Shown here piece after piece: positions 1 through 9,898 of a DNA stretch of 64,000 bases (position 1 is the stretch's first letter; each line of letters begins with the position of its first letter). The stretch is from Spiroplasma endosymbiont of Aspidapion aeneum (GTDB lineage Bacteria; Bacillota_I; Bacilli_A; Mycoplasmatales; Mycoplasmataceae): contig NZ_OZ034994.1 of assembly GCF_964031045.1 (NCBI RefSeq), positions 806,001-870,000 on the forward strand. The letters run 5' to 3'. The notes below the pieces were generated by a model. That model saw nothing but the letters and a program-made list of their open reading frames with translations. It had not been told where the DNA came from and did not search any database. The position numbers and the translations under genes were made by a program.

Positions 1-1
1 A

Positions 2-115
2 TCATTCGTTGATGACCAACAATATTCCCAAACATTAATTTCTGCTATTGATAAAGCGAATGCTGGAAGTAACAAAGGTGGTGGAGATACACCAGCACCA
101 TCACCTAAAAATTAG
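2..115 (+). CDS. C-terminal end of an unidentified protein
   Basis: An open frame enters from the left edge and ends at TAG 113-115. Only 37 residues are visible. The last dozen are low complexity (GGGDTPAPSPKN), a Gly then Pro/Ser/Lys tail like those on mollicute surface or secreted proteins. The family cannot be named. It is the only protein-coding gene on the plus strand before rnhC, and it converges on the tRNA operon downstream. Confidence 0.55.
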   Translation, partial: SFVDDQQYSQTLISAIDKANAGSNKGGGDTPAPSPKN

Positions 116-452
116 TGTTACCAAATAATTTATACAATACAAATTAATTGAAGCTGTACAAATTTTGAATATATTTTTTCAAATATAGAATACGTTTTTT
201 TGTAAATTTAAAGCCATTTTAATGATAAAATATATTTTAATATTTAATTGCAAATACTTTATAAAAGGTGTTGCAATTATTTTTTTTATTTATTATTTTA
301 TAATTACAAAGTAAATATTTATCTACTTTTTATAAAAATCTAAAAGTTCTCATTAAGTATACAAGAGACCAGATGTAAATTTAGTATACTTAATCTCCTT
401 TATTTTATTGTTATTATAATTACTATTTCTAAACACTAATTTGTATATAAAA
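116..452. other. Intergenic stretch, no gene seen
   Basis: This A/T-rich spacer lies between the plus-strand gene ending at 115 and the tRNA terminator. All frames are densely interrupted even with UGA read as Trp. A weak A/T hairpin lies near 160-185 (around ttgaatatattttttcaaa) and could end the plus-strand transcript, but its stem is short and I do not call it. Confidence 0.5.
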
Positions 453-473
453 AAACCAATTTAACATTGGTTT
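453..473 (-). terminator. Rho-independent terminator of the tRNA operon
   Basis: An 8-bp stem (aaaccaat / attggttt) with a 5-nt loop. On the minus strand it is followed by a run of T. It sits about 10 nt beyond the CCA end of the last tRNA (Leu). Confidence 0.7.
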
Positions 474-483
474 GTTTCAAAAA

Positions 484-572
484 TGGTCCCCGGGGCCGGA
501 CTTGAACCGGCACGGTAGTTTAATACCGCTGGATTTTAAGTCCAGTGCGTCTACCACTTCCGCCACCCGGGG
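484..572 (-). tRNA. tRNA-Leu (anticodon UAA)
   Basis: A type II tRNA with a long variable arm. Acceptor CCCCGGG pairs with CCCGGGG, with discriminator A and encoded CCA. The anticodon stem CTGGA/TCCAG frames loop CTTAAAA, giving UAA. It is last of the five-tRNA minus-strand operon. Confidence 0.95.
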
Positions 573-584
573 ATAAAAAAATAA

Positions 585-660
<76 letters not shown>

Positions 661-665
661 AATAT

Positions 666-740
666 TGGCTGGGCTAGCAGGATTCGAACCGGCGCATGAG
701 GGAGTCAAAGTCCCTTGCCTTACCACTTGGCTATAGCCCA
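666..740 (-). tRNA. tRNA-Gln (anticodon UUG)
   Basis: Acceptor TGGGCTA pairs with TAGCCCA, discriminator G, encoded CCA. Anticodon loop CTTTGAC inside stem AGGGA/TCCCT gives UUG. Only 5 nt separate it from tRNA-Lys. Confidence 0.95.
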
Positions 741-747
741 ATAAAAA

Positions 748-831
748 TGGTGGGGGATGACGGATTCGAACCGCCGAACCGTAAGGAGATGGTTTACAGC
801 CACCCGCGTTTAGCCACTTCGCTAATCCCCC
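748..831 (-). tRNA. tRNA-Tyr (anticodon GUA)
   Basis: A type II tRNA with a long variable arm. Acceptor GGGGGAT pairs with ATCCCCC and CCA is encoded. Anticodon loop CTGTAAA gives GUA. It lies between tRNA-Thr and tRNA-Gln. Confidence 0.95.
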
Positions 832-836
832 GATAA

Positions 837-912
837 TGGTGCTGACTAAAGGGATCGAACCTTCGACCTATTGATTACTAGTCAATTGCTCTACCAACTG
901 AGCTAAATCAGC
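837..912 (-). tRNA. tRNA-Thr (anticodon AGU)
   Basis: Acceptor GCTGATT pairs with AGTCAGC and CCA is encoded. The D stem GCTC/GAGC is intact. Anticodon stem ATTGA/TCAAT frames loop CTAGTAA, so the anticodon is AGU with an A at the wobble position. A34 is rare outside tRNA-Arg(ACG); an AGU tRNA-Thr with unmodified A34 is described in Mycoplasma capricolum. It is first in the operon. Confidence 0.95.
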
Positions 913-965
913 ATAAATAAATAATCCAATTGTCTTGAGGTTTTCATCCTTAGTAGACAAAATAA

Positions 966-974
966 ATTATATCA
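966..974 (-). promoter_or_regulatory. Extended -10 promoter element of the tRNA operon
   Basis: On the minus strand the sequence reads TGATATAAT, a consensus TATAAT with an upstream TG (extended -10). It lies about 54 nt upstream of tRNA-Thr. No convincing -35 hexamer is visible at 17 bp, which fits an extended -10 promoter. Confidence 0.45.
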
Positions 975-1019
975 TAAATTAATATGTTGTTTGTTAAAAA
1001 AAAACACATATTTTTAAAA

Positions 1020-2324
1020 TTAACTTGTCATATGTTTAATTATAATAGGTTTATGGCTTATTTTTGGTTTAATAGATATAATTTTTTTCGCCTTAGATAC
1101 AAATTCATCTTCATTATTAATGTTTGTAAACAAAGTCATAATAATGTCCCCTTTTAATACCCTATCATATGTTTGTCGATTTAGATATATTCCAGCGCCA
1201 TAATCAAGGATATCATCTTTTTTAAACCTTCCAGCACCAAGTAAAGCAGATAATATCCCCATATCATATGCAGAATTATATTCAAGATACCCATCTTTAT
1301 CTGCTCTTATCTGAATTGAATATTTAGTTTTAAAATTATCGTTATAATTTTTAATTAATGAGAAATCTCCTCCTTGTGACGTTATCATTTTTTCTAAGAA
1401 TATAGCAGCTTTTTTTGTTTTTAATATATCTAAAACAATTGCATTTGCTTCATTTATATTTGCAGCTTTTTTTGTTAAAACAAGTGCTAAACTACATGCA
1501 CATGTTACCAATTCAACAAGATCTTGAGGGCCTTGCCCATTTAGTGTATCATATGCCTCTTTAACCTCTAAAGCATTTCCTATCGCTTTTCCTAAAGGTT
1601 TATTCATATCCGACATTATAATTCCCAAGTGACGATTGAATCTTTTAGAAAGCATAATTATTTTTTCAGCTAATTTTTGGGCTGCATTTTCATCCTTCAT
1701 AAAAGCCCCGTCACCCACTTTTATATCCAGAATTATATAATCTGTAGGTAAAACAAATTTTTTCGACATAATTGATGCAGCGATTAAGACCAAAGAATCG
1801 ACTGTTCCTGTGACATCTCTTAAAGCATACAATAATTTATCTGCAGGAACAACTGAATTTGATTGACTCATTAAAGAAAATTTATGGTCATTAAGATTCT
1901 TTTCAAATTCATCATTTGAAATTTCACCAGTTCAACCCTTACAACTTTCCAATTTATCAATTGTACCACCAGTCTGAGCCAATCCCCTTCCAGATATTTT
2001 TCCAACAGCAACACCGAGATAGGCCAATATCGGACCAAATATTAAACTAACTTTATCTCCAACTCCTCCAGTCGAGTGTTTATCAACGCAAATATCTTTA
2101 AAGTTATTTAATTTATATTTGTCACCAGAATCAACCATTGCTTGGGTTAAAAAAACCAATTCATCATCCGTTAATGAGTTAAATCAAGTTGCCATCAAAA
2201 AACTTGACATTTGATAATCCTTAATATTATTTCTTACAAATTCATTAACCAAGAAATAGATCTCTTCTTTATTTAGCTCAATATTATTCTTTTTCTTTTC
2301 AATGATCTCTATAAATGTTGGCAT
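1020..2324 (-). CDS. deoA: Pyrimidine-nucleoside / thymidine phosphorylase
   Basis: Cytosolic enzyme that cleaves (deoxy)uridine or thymidine with phosphate, giving the free base and (deoxy)ribose-1-phosphate. The 434-residue length matches the family. Residues near 80-110 carry the phosphate-binding [10 protein letters not shown] motif followed by [16 protein letters not shown], the family signature. Two UGA Trp codons interrupt it under the standard code. The start ATG at 2324 gives the usual N-terminus ([11 protein letters not shown]). It follows plsC by 28 bp and closes a run that also holds thyA and folA, so the cluster covers both dTMP synthesis and pyrimidine nucleoside salvage. The symbol could equally be pdp; substrate preference cannot be read from the sequence. 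Confidence 0.93.
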
Positions 2325-2352
2325 ATGTTAATCCATTTCTATTCATCTATTT

Positions 2353-3264
2353 TTATTTTATCAAATCATAATACTTTATACCTAATTTTTTCTCGTGTCT
2401 TACAACAGGTAAGTTTTTAGTGTCTATTTCTTTATATTTATTATAATTATCGCGCACTGTTCTTTCCACAATTTTACTTAATACATCAGGTTTCATGACA
2501 ATTGCTTTTTCTTTTAATATAGGTTTTGCAAAGACAACTTTTACTTCTCTAATCATTTTTGTTTTTTCTTGCAACTTTATAGTATCAATAATAGAAACGG
2601 GAACAACTGGCACATTAGCCATTTGTGGGAGTTTTAATGCTGTTGGCAAGAAATCATATATTTTATCATCAATATGACGTGTTCCTTCTGGAAATATTGT
2701 CATTGCTCTTTTATAATTAACTATTAAACTTTTAGCTTCATTAAATGCTTCGTGTGCACTTCTAGGATTTCCCCTTTCTAATGGAATTGAATCAATTATT
2801 GAAGCAAAACGACCAAATTTAGAAGAAAAAATTTCTTCCTTTGCTATAAAAGCTATTGGTTGGTGTTTTGCAAAATCATTGATTGCAAATAAAATTACAG
2901 GATCGAAATTAGATTTGTGGTTAGGTACTAAAACAAGACCTTCATCAAGTCAATTTTCAATCCCAAAAACAGAAATTTTAATTTTAGCAATTTTTAAAAC
3001 TTTATGAGTTTTTTTCTTTAACCAAGTATATCGGTATTGTTCATTATAATGATTTGGGTCCTTTTTTAGATAATTCATCATTTTTTTTGATTTTCGCATC
3101 AATCGATAAAAAAATCATCAATGAAAGGCAACTTTTCATTTGGAAATATAAATTTTTTCTTTTTTATCCTCAAAGCTTACTTTTTCATTAACAAGTTCCT
3201 TTGATAACTTTGATTCACTTATAACATCCGTGTTATTTATAGTTAACTTTTGTTTACTTTTCAT
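2353..3264 (-). CDS. plsC: 1-acyl-sn-glycerol-3-phosphate acyltransferase
   Basis: Transfers an acyl chain to lysophosphatidate to make phosphatidate at the inner face of the membrane. The 303-residue protein has the acyltransferase NHxxxxD box (NHKSNFD) and, about 80 residues later, FPEGTR, the glycerolphosphate-binding motif. A charged N-terminal extension of about 60 residues precedes a Trp-rich, membrane-associated segment (KVAFHWWFFYRLMR). The chosen ATG overlaps the folA stop by 11 nt and has GAGAAG upstream, indicating translational coupling. Several Trp are encoded by UGA. Its position after folA looks like co-transcription rather than pathway logic. Confidence 0.9.
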
Positions 3265-3745
3265 CTAATTTCTTCTCTCTATTATAATATAAAACATTAA
3301 ATTCGGAATATGATTTTTTTTCACTTAAATAAAATTTATCTAAACTAAATTTGGGAAAATAAACATCCCCATAGTTTTTATGTTTAATTATACTTATCAC
3401 TAATCGACTAGCATATGGTAACGCTATTTCATAAATTTGTGCTCCGCCAATTACAACTATTTCTTCTTCGCTATCATTATTATCTTTTAAAAATGTATAA
3501 AAATCATTAATAAATACGACATCTCGATATTTATCTTTTAAATCTACATTATGACTAACAACAATATTTTTTCTATTTTTAAGTGGCACACAATTTAATG
3601 ATTCAAATGTTACTCTTCCCATAACAACAGTCTTATTTAAGGTATAATTTTTAAAATGTAATAAATCTTCTTTAATATACCAAGGAACTCTGTTTTGATA
3701 GCCTATTACATTATTTTCTGTCATTGCTCAAATTAAAGTGATCAT
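3254..3745 (-). CDS. folA: Dihydrofolate reductase
   Basis: Reduces dihydrofolate to tetrahydrofolate with NADPH, regenerating the cofactor oxidised by ThyA. It is 163 residues, the normal size. The real start is ATG 3745, giving MITLIWAMTENNVIG; the Trp at position 6 is a UGA codon, so a standard-code reading loses the conserved N-terminus. Other family marks are VPWYIKEDLLHFK, the TVVMGRVTFES stretch (usually MGRKTFES) and VIGGAQIYE. The gene starts 1 nt beyond the thyA stop codon and overlaps plsC. Confidence 0.95.
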
Positions 3746-3746
3746 C

Positions 3747-4613
3747 CTACACAGCTACCTTTCCTTTAATTACTGGGTGAGATTGGTAATTTTCTAAAAT
3801 TATATCTTCAGCTTTAAGGCTAAAGATATTATCTTCAGATTTGATGTTGATTGTTGGAAGTTTATATGGCTTTCTTTTAATTTGAAGATTAACTTGTTCT
3901 AAATGGTTAGTATATATATGACCATCACCTATTGTATGGATAAAATATCTTGGTTTTAATTTGCATTCTCTAGCTATTAATATATTTAATAGTGAATAAG
4001 AGGCTATATTAAATGGGACACCAAGGAATATATCTCCACTACGTTGATAAAGTAAAAGGTCTAATTCTCCTTCATTTGTAACAAATAATTGAAAAAGTGT
4101 ATGACACGGGGGCAAGGCCATTTTATTGATTTTTGCTGGATCTCAAGCACTTACAATATGTCTACGTGAATTTGGGTCATTTTTTAAATTACAAATTAAA
4201 TTCTCTATTTGGTCAATACCATTAAAATTTCTCCATTGCTTTCCATATACTGGGCCAAGTTCGCCATACTTTAAGGCAAAATTATGATCATTGATGATTT
4301 TTTCTTTAAATTCTTCGATTGATAAATCATTATAATCTGAAGATTTTTTAAATATTTCATAAGGTCATTCATTTCAAATATTAACATTATTTTTAACCAA
4401 ATACTCAATGTTAGTATCACCTTTTAAAAATCAAAGAAGTTCGTGAACAATTGCCTTAAAATAAATTTTCTTTGTTGTTAGTAAGGGAAACCCCTTTGTT
4501 AAGTCATATCTCGATTGTAACCCAAATAAAGAAAGTGTTCCGACTTTAGTTCTATCTTCTCGAAATTCACCATTTTTTAAAACTTTTTTTATTAGGGATA
4601 AATATTCTTTCAT
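3747..4613 (-). CDS. thyA: Thymidylate synthase
   Basis: Methylates dUMP to dTMP using methylene-tetrahydrofolate, producing dihydrofolate for the adjacent FolA. The 288-residue length fits the short ThyA form. The catalytic cysteine is about residue 170 in [10 protein letters not shown], followed by LLLYQRSGD and [12 protein letters not shown], which form the dUMP pocket. The N-terminus has the usual REDRT and FPLLTTKK motifs. Internal Trp are UGA. It is immediately upstream of folA in the usual thyA-folA pairing. Confidence 0.97.
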
Positions 4614-4666
4614 AAAAACCCACCTATTTATATAATATATTATTTACACATAAATAAGTGAAAAAA

Positions 4667-4984
4667 TTAAAGGATTGCAATCGCAATGGTATATTTTTTT
4701 TCATGTGATATTGAAACAGAAATCGCTTCCAATCCTTTTGTTTGAACAATTGGTGTACCATTTTCATCATAACCAATATCTATATTAGCAAATTCGAAAT
4801 TTTTACTAACAACTTTATAAATAGCCTCTTTGCATGCTCATCTTCCAGCTAAAAACTCTATTTTTCTTTTTTTTGTTAATAACATTAAAAAAATATTTAA
4901 CTCATTGTTAGATAAAATTCTTTTTATAAATCTATCTCTTAATTTCACCCTTTTGTTTTCCACAATATCAACACCAACTGCCAT
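4667..4984 (-). CDS. acpS: Holo-[acyl-carrier-protein] synthase
   Basis: Attaches 4'-phosphopantetheine from CoA to a serine of acyl carrier protein. The 105-residue size is slightly short but typical. The N-terminal GVDIVE contains the metal-binding Asp, and FLAGRWACKEAIYK holds the second conserved acidic and Lys residues; Trp here is UGA. I chose ATG 4984 because MAVGVDIVE gives the family N-terminus and lies 7 nt past the upstream stop. An alternative ATG at 5008 would overlap that gene. The carrier protein itself is not in this window; together with plsC it points to acyl or phospholipid metabolism. Confidence 0.9.
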
Positions 4985-4991
4985 TTTCTTG

Positions 4992-6638
4992 CTATTTGTT
5001 ATATTCATCTGTAATAAATTTAAAATACTTTTCAATAACAAAGAAGTGTCTAGCGGTTACTTGGTTATCGGTTTTGGGAGATTCTTTTGATGGTGATGGG
5101 TCATCTGGTGTATAACGAGCACCAAAAATTAATTTCATATATTCACCACTCGGAACTATTTCCATTCCTTTTATTAAATATAATGATGTATAAATATTTG
5201 GCATAAATTGAAATGTCCCGTTATTTGCATATTTATAATTAGTTTGAAAAAGATTTTGTAGAAAATTATACATCAATTCTGGGTCGTTACAAACTTTATA
5301 AATATATCTATCCCCAGCACCGTCAGATTTCATTTTATTTCCAGCAACAATAAATTGATTATAAGTTGTGTTAGTGGTACTTTTGCTAGATGCTCAAGTG
5401 TAAAATTGTTTAAATCCATTTAGATCTAAAGCTTTTGATGAGCGTTTAGTTTCTGATATAAACTCATTAAATTCATTCAATAGTTTTTCAACATCTCCAT
5501 AACCAGATTTTATATTATTATCTTGGTCATATTTAACATGACCAGTTGTCACAGCCCCTAATGATAACAACATTTCTGTAAACATTCTTACAAATGAACG
5601 AGATTCAATTGGTAGTAAATCTAGTCAGTATTTGATTGGAAAATCTTTAATATTTGATGAAGCATATCCCTTAACAATTATATCTTGAAGGCCATCTAAT
5701 TTATTTGTTAATGAGTTAATATTAAAATTATCCTTTTCTCCATTATCAACTATTGTTTTAAGAGGGTTTATTATATACTTTTCAATTCCTTTATAAACAA
5801 AATTTCTTCCAACGTGTAAGCCATCATAAATATGCCCAGAAATAGAGTAATCATTATAATCATTTGTTCCATTTTCAATTTTAGAGACAATATCCGTTCA
5901 ATCTGTACCCAGGCGAGTATCCTTCTGATCTTTTATTTGGCTATAATTAATGCCTTTTTCAAAGTAATTAAGAGCATTTTTATAGTCATTGTGTTGAAGA
6001 TATTTAAGCGCTGATTCTTGGTCGCAACTTATATTTATTGCTTGTGTCTGTTGTTTTGATAGTGTCATACCTGTTGTTGTAAATAAGGGAAATGAGGCAA
6101 ATAAATAAATTGGATATGCATAGCAAAGTCCATTAATAAAACCAAATAAAATACCAATTGTAGCTTGAACATAACTGTTTAATTTTATATTTGCAAACAT
6201 ATATCTAAATACTTTAAAATATAAGATTATTAAAATAATGTTAAAAACTACAAAAAAGAAGAAATAGACAATTAAAAATATAATTTCTGAATACATAAAA
6301 TTAACAATAGACGAAATGCCACCAGAATCTGTGAACTTAGGTGGAGAAATACCAGATTTTCCAAATGAAATAACAGAAAATAATGAATTTATAATCGTTG
6401 ACATAAAATTAAAAAAACTATTAACATTTCACATTGAATTTATTTTATTAATAAGTAATGGTGCAATAGCATTTGTGACCACTTTTGATAAGAAATAAAC
6501 AATTGTTACAACAACTAATTCACCAACAAGAAAATATAGCGCAGCTCAAAAACCACGCATACAACCAATGATAATACAAGAAACTATTATCACCAGAATA
6601 ATTGTATCATAAATTCATCAAGGACCAATATTAATCAT
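4992..6638 (-). CDS. CvpA-like multi-pass membrane protein with large C-terminal domain
   Basis: A 548-residue protein. The first ~180 residues hold about four hydrophobic helices, beginning YDTIILVIIVSCIIIGCMRG. This resembles the CvpA/colicin-V-production N-terminus (a hydrophobic helix ending in a Gly-Arg-Gly-like turn). The remaining ~350 residues are hydrophilic, without a motif I recognise, and contain a short TPR-like stretch (ALKYLQHNDYKNALNYFEKG). RBS AGAGGT precedes ATG 6638. The stop sits 7 nt before acpS, so it probably leads that operon. The CvpA assignment rests on topology and the first helix only; function unknown. Confidence 0.75.
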
Positions 6639-6803
6639 TTTAACCTCTTTTTTTTGACAATATAATTTAATTATACATTTTTTAATGTAAAATTAAATTA
6701 TAAAAGGAATTTATAAAAGCAAAATATATTAATAAGAGCCTAATGTTGATAACTAGAACATAATTATAATTTTATTACTTAACACGCCGCTTTAGCAAAG
6801 ATG

Positions 6804-6832
6804 TTATTGCATATAAAAGATAATCGTATAAT
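6804..6832 (+). promoter_or_regulatory. Candidate promoter of rnhC
   Basis: TTATTG at 6804-6809 and TATAAT at 6827-6832 with a 17-bp spacer. A second TATAAT lies at 6846-6851. This is the only plus-strand gene in the neighbourhood. The leader would be about 90 nt. Called from sequence similarity only. Confidence 0.35.
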
Positions 6833-6929
6833 GTTTAAAATAATGTATAATTTATTTTTATGTCAGCTATATATATTCAAAAAGTTTGGTTTTTATTATT
6901 TTAACAAAAAAAGAACGGGATAAAAATCA

Positions 6930-7565
6930 ATGAATTTATTAAATCAAGATATAATTGGATGTGATGAAAGTGGTGTCGGAGATTACTTTGGACCAGTTGT
7001 TTTTGCTTGCTGTTATATTTCAAATGAACACCGCGTGGATAATAAAATAAAGAACCTATTAATTGATAGTAAAAAAATTACAGATAGAGATATTGTAGAT
7101 TATTACAACAAAATAAAAGATTATTGTAAGTATGAGGTTTTAGTTGATAATGTATATGAATTTAATAAAAAAATGGCAACTATAAAAAATCAAAATAAAA
7201 TTAAAGTTGATAATTATTATAAACTTGTTGAAAAAATGTTAAACAATAATTCGGAACTAAAAACAAAAGAAATAGTATTAGACCAATTTACAACTATAAA
7301 TAAGTTTAATGAGTTTTCACAGAATAAAAATAAGGATATTTCATTTAAACTACTAACAAAAGCAGAAGATTCATATTTAAATGTTGCTGGAGCTAGTATT
7401 ATTGCGCGTTATCACTATTTAGAAGAAATTAAAAAAATAGAATCTGAGTATAATTTTTGTGTTTTAAAGGGTGCTAGTTCAAAAGTTAAAGATCTTGTTT
7501 TAGAATGCAAAAAGAGATTCCCAAACAAATGAGAATTTATTATCAAAAAACATTTTAAAATTTAA
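6930..7565 (+). CDS. rnhC: Ribonuclease HIII (short form)
   Basis: Endonuclease that cuts the RNA strand of RNA-DNA hybrids. GCDESGVGDYFGPVVFA near residue 10 carries the first catalytic Asp-Glu and the GxGDYFGP motif typical of type HIII. Further acidic residues follow in VLDQFT and KAEDSYLNVAGASIIAR. The reading frame passes a UGA Trp at 7530 and ends at TAA 7563. At 211 residues it is about 100 shorter than the Bacillus enzyme because the N-terminal substrate-binding domain is missing. Its 3' end overlaps the convergent rhomboid-like gene by 4 bp. Confidence 0.92.
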
Positions 7566-8947
7566 TAAGAAACAACAAATCAATAAATTGGGTTATTGCC
7601 AGTTGATGACATTAACTTTACGTTTCATCCAATATTTGAATATATATCATTTAACTGACTTACCGAGTAAAACTTAAGCATTGCATATTGTGAAAGACCG
7701 TATATCAAATATTGACTTTTTGGTGGTGAATATTTTATAAAAAAGAAGGATGCAATAATTGTTGCTAAGAATAGTATTACAGTTAATAGACTAGGAATAA
7801 TCATGTAGTTTAAATCCTCATAATTATAATTCATTAAATGACACATAGCAGCACCGACTGAAATACCAGACATTATACCAATGATATCTTGATAATCTCC
7901 AGCAAACAAAGAAATTAAAATAATTAATATAGTTGGTGTAATTAATTTTCTTTTAAGTAGTGTTTTTGCAACAGACTTTTCTGTGTGAATTGATACCACA
8001 AAAGCTTGACCAATTATAATTGACATAACAATAAATACGCCAGAAAAAACATACTCTGTAAATACTAATGAGAAAAATAAGCCTAAAAATATATAAGAAG
8101 TAAAGAAAGTTAATAAAAATTTATTTTTTGAACTTACACCGGTTACCAACTTGACTAAGATTGGTAAAAAAATCCAAACAATTATTAAATCAATAATTGC
8201 ATATATTATGTTTCCGCCCTTTGAATAACCAGTGTTAAATACAGACATCCCATATGTGAAAATCCTTCAATATTGACCAGCTTTTAGAAATATTGTTCTA
8301 TTTGTAGCTGTAAAAAAAACATCAGCCGTGCTTAAATCTGTTACCATTGGAAAAAATCCTTGTGACTTTCCATAATAGAATAATGCAAGTAGTGCTGTGG
8401 GAATGAAACAAAACCATACACTAAAAATTTTAGATGTTACAGTATTCACCTGCAATTTTTTTGAGAAATTTATAAATTCTTCTCTTAATTTATCTTGACC
8501 GTTTTTAGTAATTTGTTTTTCTTGACCAACATAAATATTCTTTTCTTCTATTTTACTTTGTGAACTTTTTTCTTCTGTGAAAAAAACGTAATTTTTAATA
8601 TCTTGAAAATAATAAACCAACTTAAATCTTGCATCCTCAAAACTTGAAAGATAAATATTGTCTTGTGAACTTGTAAATAAGGATGAATTGGGCACAAGAA
8701 CAAGGTTTAAAACAATTATTTTTTCTCTTTTATTTGCTTTGACGATATTCTTTACTATATCAACGTTTGTATTTGGAGCATTTATATCTCCAGAAATTAT
8801 TCTAATTATTTTATATCCACTTCTATTTTTTTGGGAAACTAAAAAAACATTATTATCATCTTCAAAGTCCTTTAAAGCTGAATAATTATTTATTTTTGTA
8901 AAATAATGGATTAGATTTAATTTTAAATCTGAAAGACTTGTGTTCAA
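7562..8947 (-). CDS. Rhomboid-like multi-pass membrane protein, probably catalytically inactive
   Basis: A 461-residue protein: ~180 soluble residues, then 7 or so hydrophobic helices. After the first helix comes GQYWRIFTYGMSVFNTG, which matches the rhomboid L1 loop (WR...T). The expected HxxxHxxxN of helix 2, the GxSG serine and the final His are not seen; the helix that should hold GxSG reads VFSGVFIVMSIIIGQ, and MSGISVGAAMCHLMNY follows. This suggests a pseudoprotease related to iRhom/derlin-type proteins, which bind rather than cut membrane clients. Two UGA Trp, one near residue 228, split it under the standard code. It follows rluD by 27 bp. The rhomboid link is inferred from topology plus the WR loop. 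Confidence 0.65.
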
Positions 8948-8974
8948 TGTAATTTTATCCTTTCATAGTTTTAC

Positions 8975-9898
8975 TTATGATATCTCTTTTATTTTATCAC
9001 TAAATTCAATTGGAAGTTGGCTAATAAAGCTTAATTTTTCATTTGTTTTTGGATGACTAAATTCTAATTTATTAGCGTGTAGATATTGACCAAATAGATT
9101 ATTTTTTTCATTTCGAAGCCCATATACAGGGTCACCAATGATTGGATGCTTGATATATTCGAAATGAACCCTAATCTGATGGGTTCTTCCTGTTAATAAA
9201 TTTACTTTTACAAGTGTTGCATTTGAATATCTCTCTAAAACACAAAAATTTGTAATTGCATTTTTTGAATTTATCTCAGTTACTGCCATTCTTTTTCGAT
9301 CATTTTTACTTCTACCAATTGGAGCATTAATTGTGCCTTTATCCTCTTCTATAACACCTCGCACAAGCGCAATATATTCCTTATATATTTTTCTGTCTTT
9401 GAAGTCATCACTTAATTTTTGGTGACTATAATTACTTTTTGCAATAACTAAAAGACCTGTAGTTTGTTTATCAATTCTGTGTACAATTCCTGGTCTATAC
9501 TTTTCACCAACATCTGATATATTTTGATTATGGTATAAAATAGCATTAACTAACGTATCTGTGTAATTTCCACTACCAGGGTGGACCACAAGATTATTAG
9601 GTTTATCAATAACCATTATCTCTAAATCCTCATACACAATTTTAAAATCAATAAATTTTGGAATAAGATCTGTCTCTCTTTGTTCACTAACAGTTATACA
9701 AATATTTGCTCCATTTTCAACTTTATTATTCTTCTTAATAATTTTATATCCATTAACAAAAACTTGTCCCTCTTCAATAAATTTTTGAATACAGCTCCTT
9801 GAATATTCATACTTGTTTTCTAAAAAGTAATTAAATATAACTTTATCAAGTCTCTCATTAGTATAATTATTTACAAATTTAATTAGACTATCCTTCAT
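8975..9898 (-). CDS. rluD: RluA/RluD-family rRNA pseudouridine synthase
   Basis: Isomerises specific uridines in 23S rRNA. Residues 1-60 form an S4 RNA-binding domain (ERLDKVIFNYF...SRSCIQKFIEEGQVFVNG). The catalytic motif is HRIDKQTTGLLVIAK, catalytic Asp about residue 143. GRTHQIRVHFEYIKHPIIGDPVYG closes the active site. It is 307 residues from ATG 9898; an earlier ATG at 9910 is possible, but the later one keeps a GGTG upstream and is closer to the domain start. It overlaps the lspA stop by 11 nt. The lspA-rluD order is common in Firmicutes. RluA versus RluD specificity cannot be fixed here. Confidence 0.92.
   Translation of the reverse strand: MKDSLIKFVNNYTNERLDKVIFNYFLENKYEYSRSCIQKFIEEGQVFVNGYKIIKKNNKVENGANICITVSEQRETDLIPKFIDFKIVYEDLEIMVIDKPNNLVVHPGSGNYTDTLVNAILYHNQNISDVGEKYRPGIVHRIDKQTTGLLVIAKSNYSHQKLSDDFKDRKIYKEYIALVRGVIEEDKGTINAPIGRSKNDRKRMAVTEINSKNAITNFCVLERYSNATLVKVNLLTGRTHQIRVHFEYIKHPIIGDPVYGLRNEKNNLFGQYLHANKLEFSHPKTNEKLSFISQLPIEFSDKIKEIS

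Noticed and set aside
3254-3724. DHFR starting at the later ATG (MTENNVIG)
   Set aside because: ATG 3745 restores the conserved MITLIWAM N-terminus through a UGA Trp codon.
4992-6638. Several separate short proteins
   Set aside because: All pieces are one frame joined by UGA Trp codons. The same holds for ileS, both ABC exporters, ftsA and the giant permeases.
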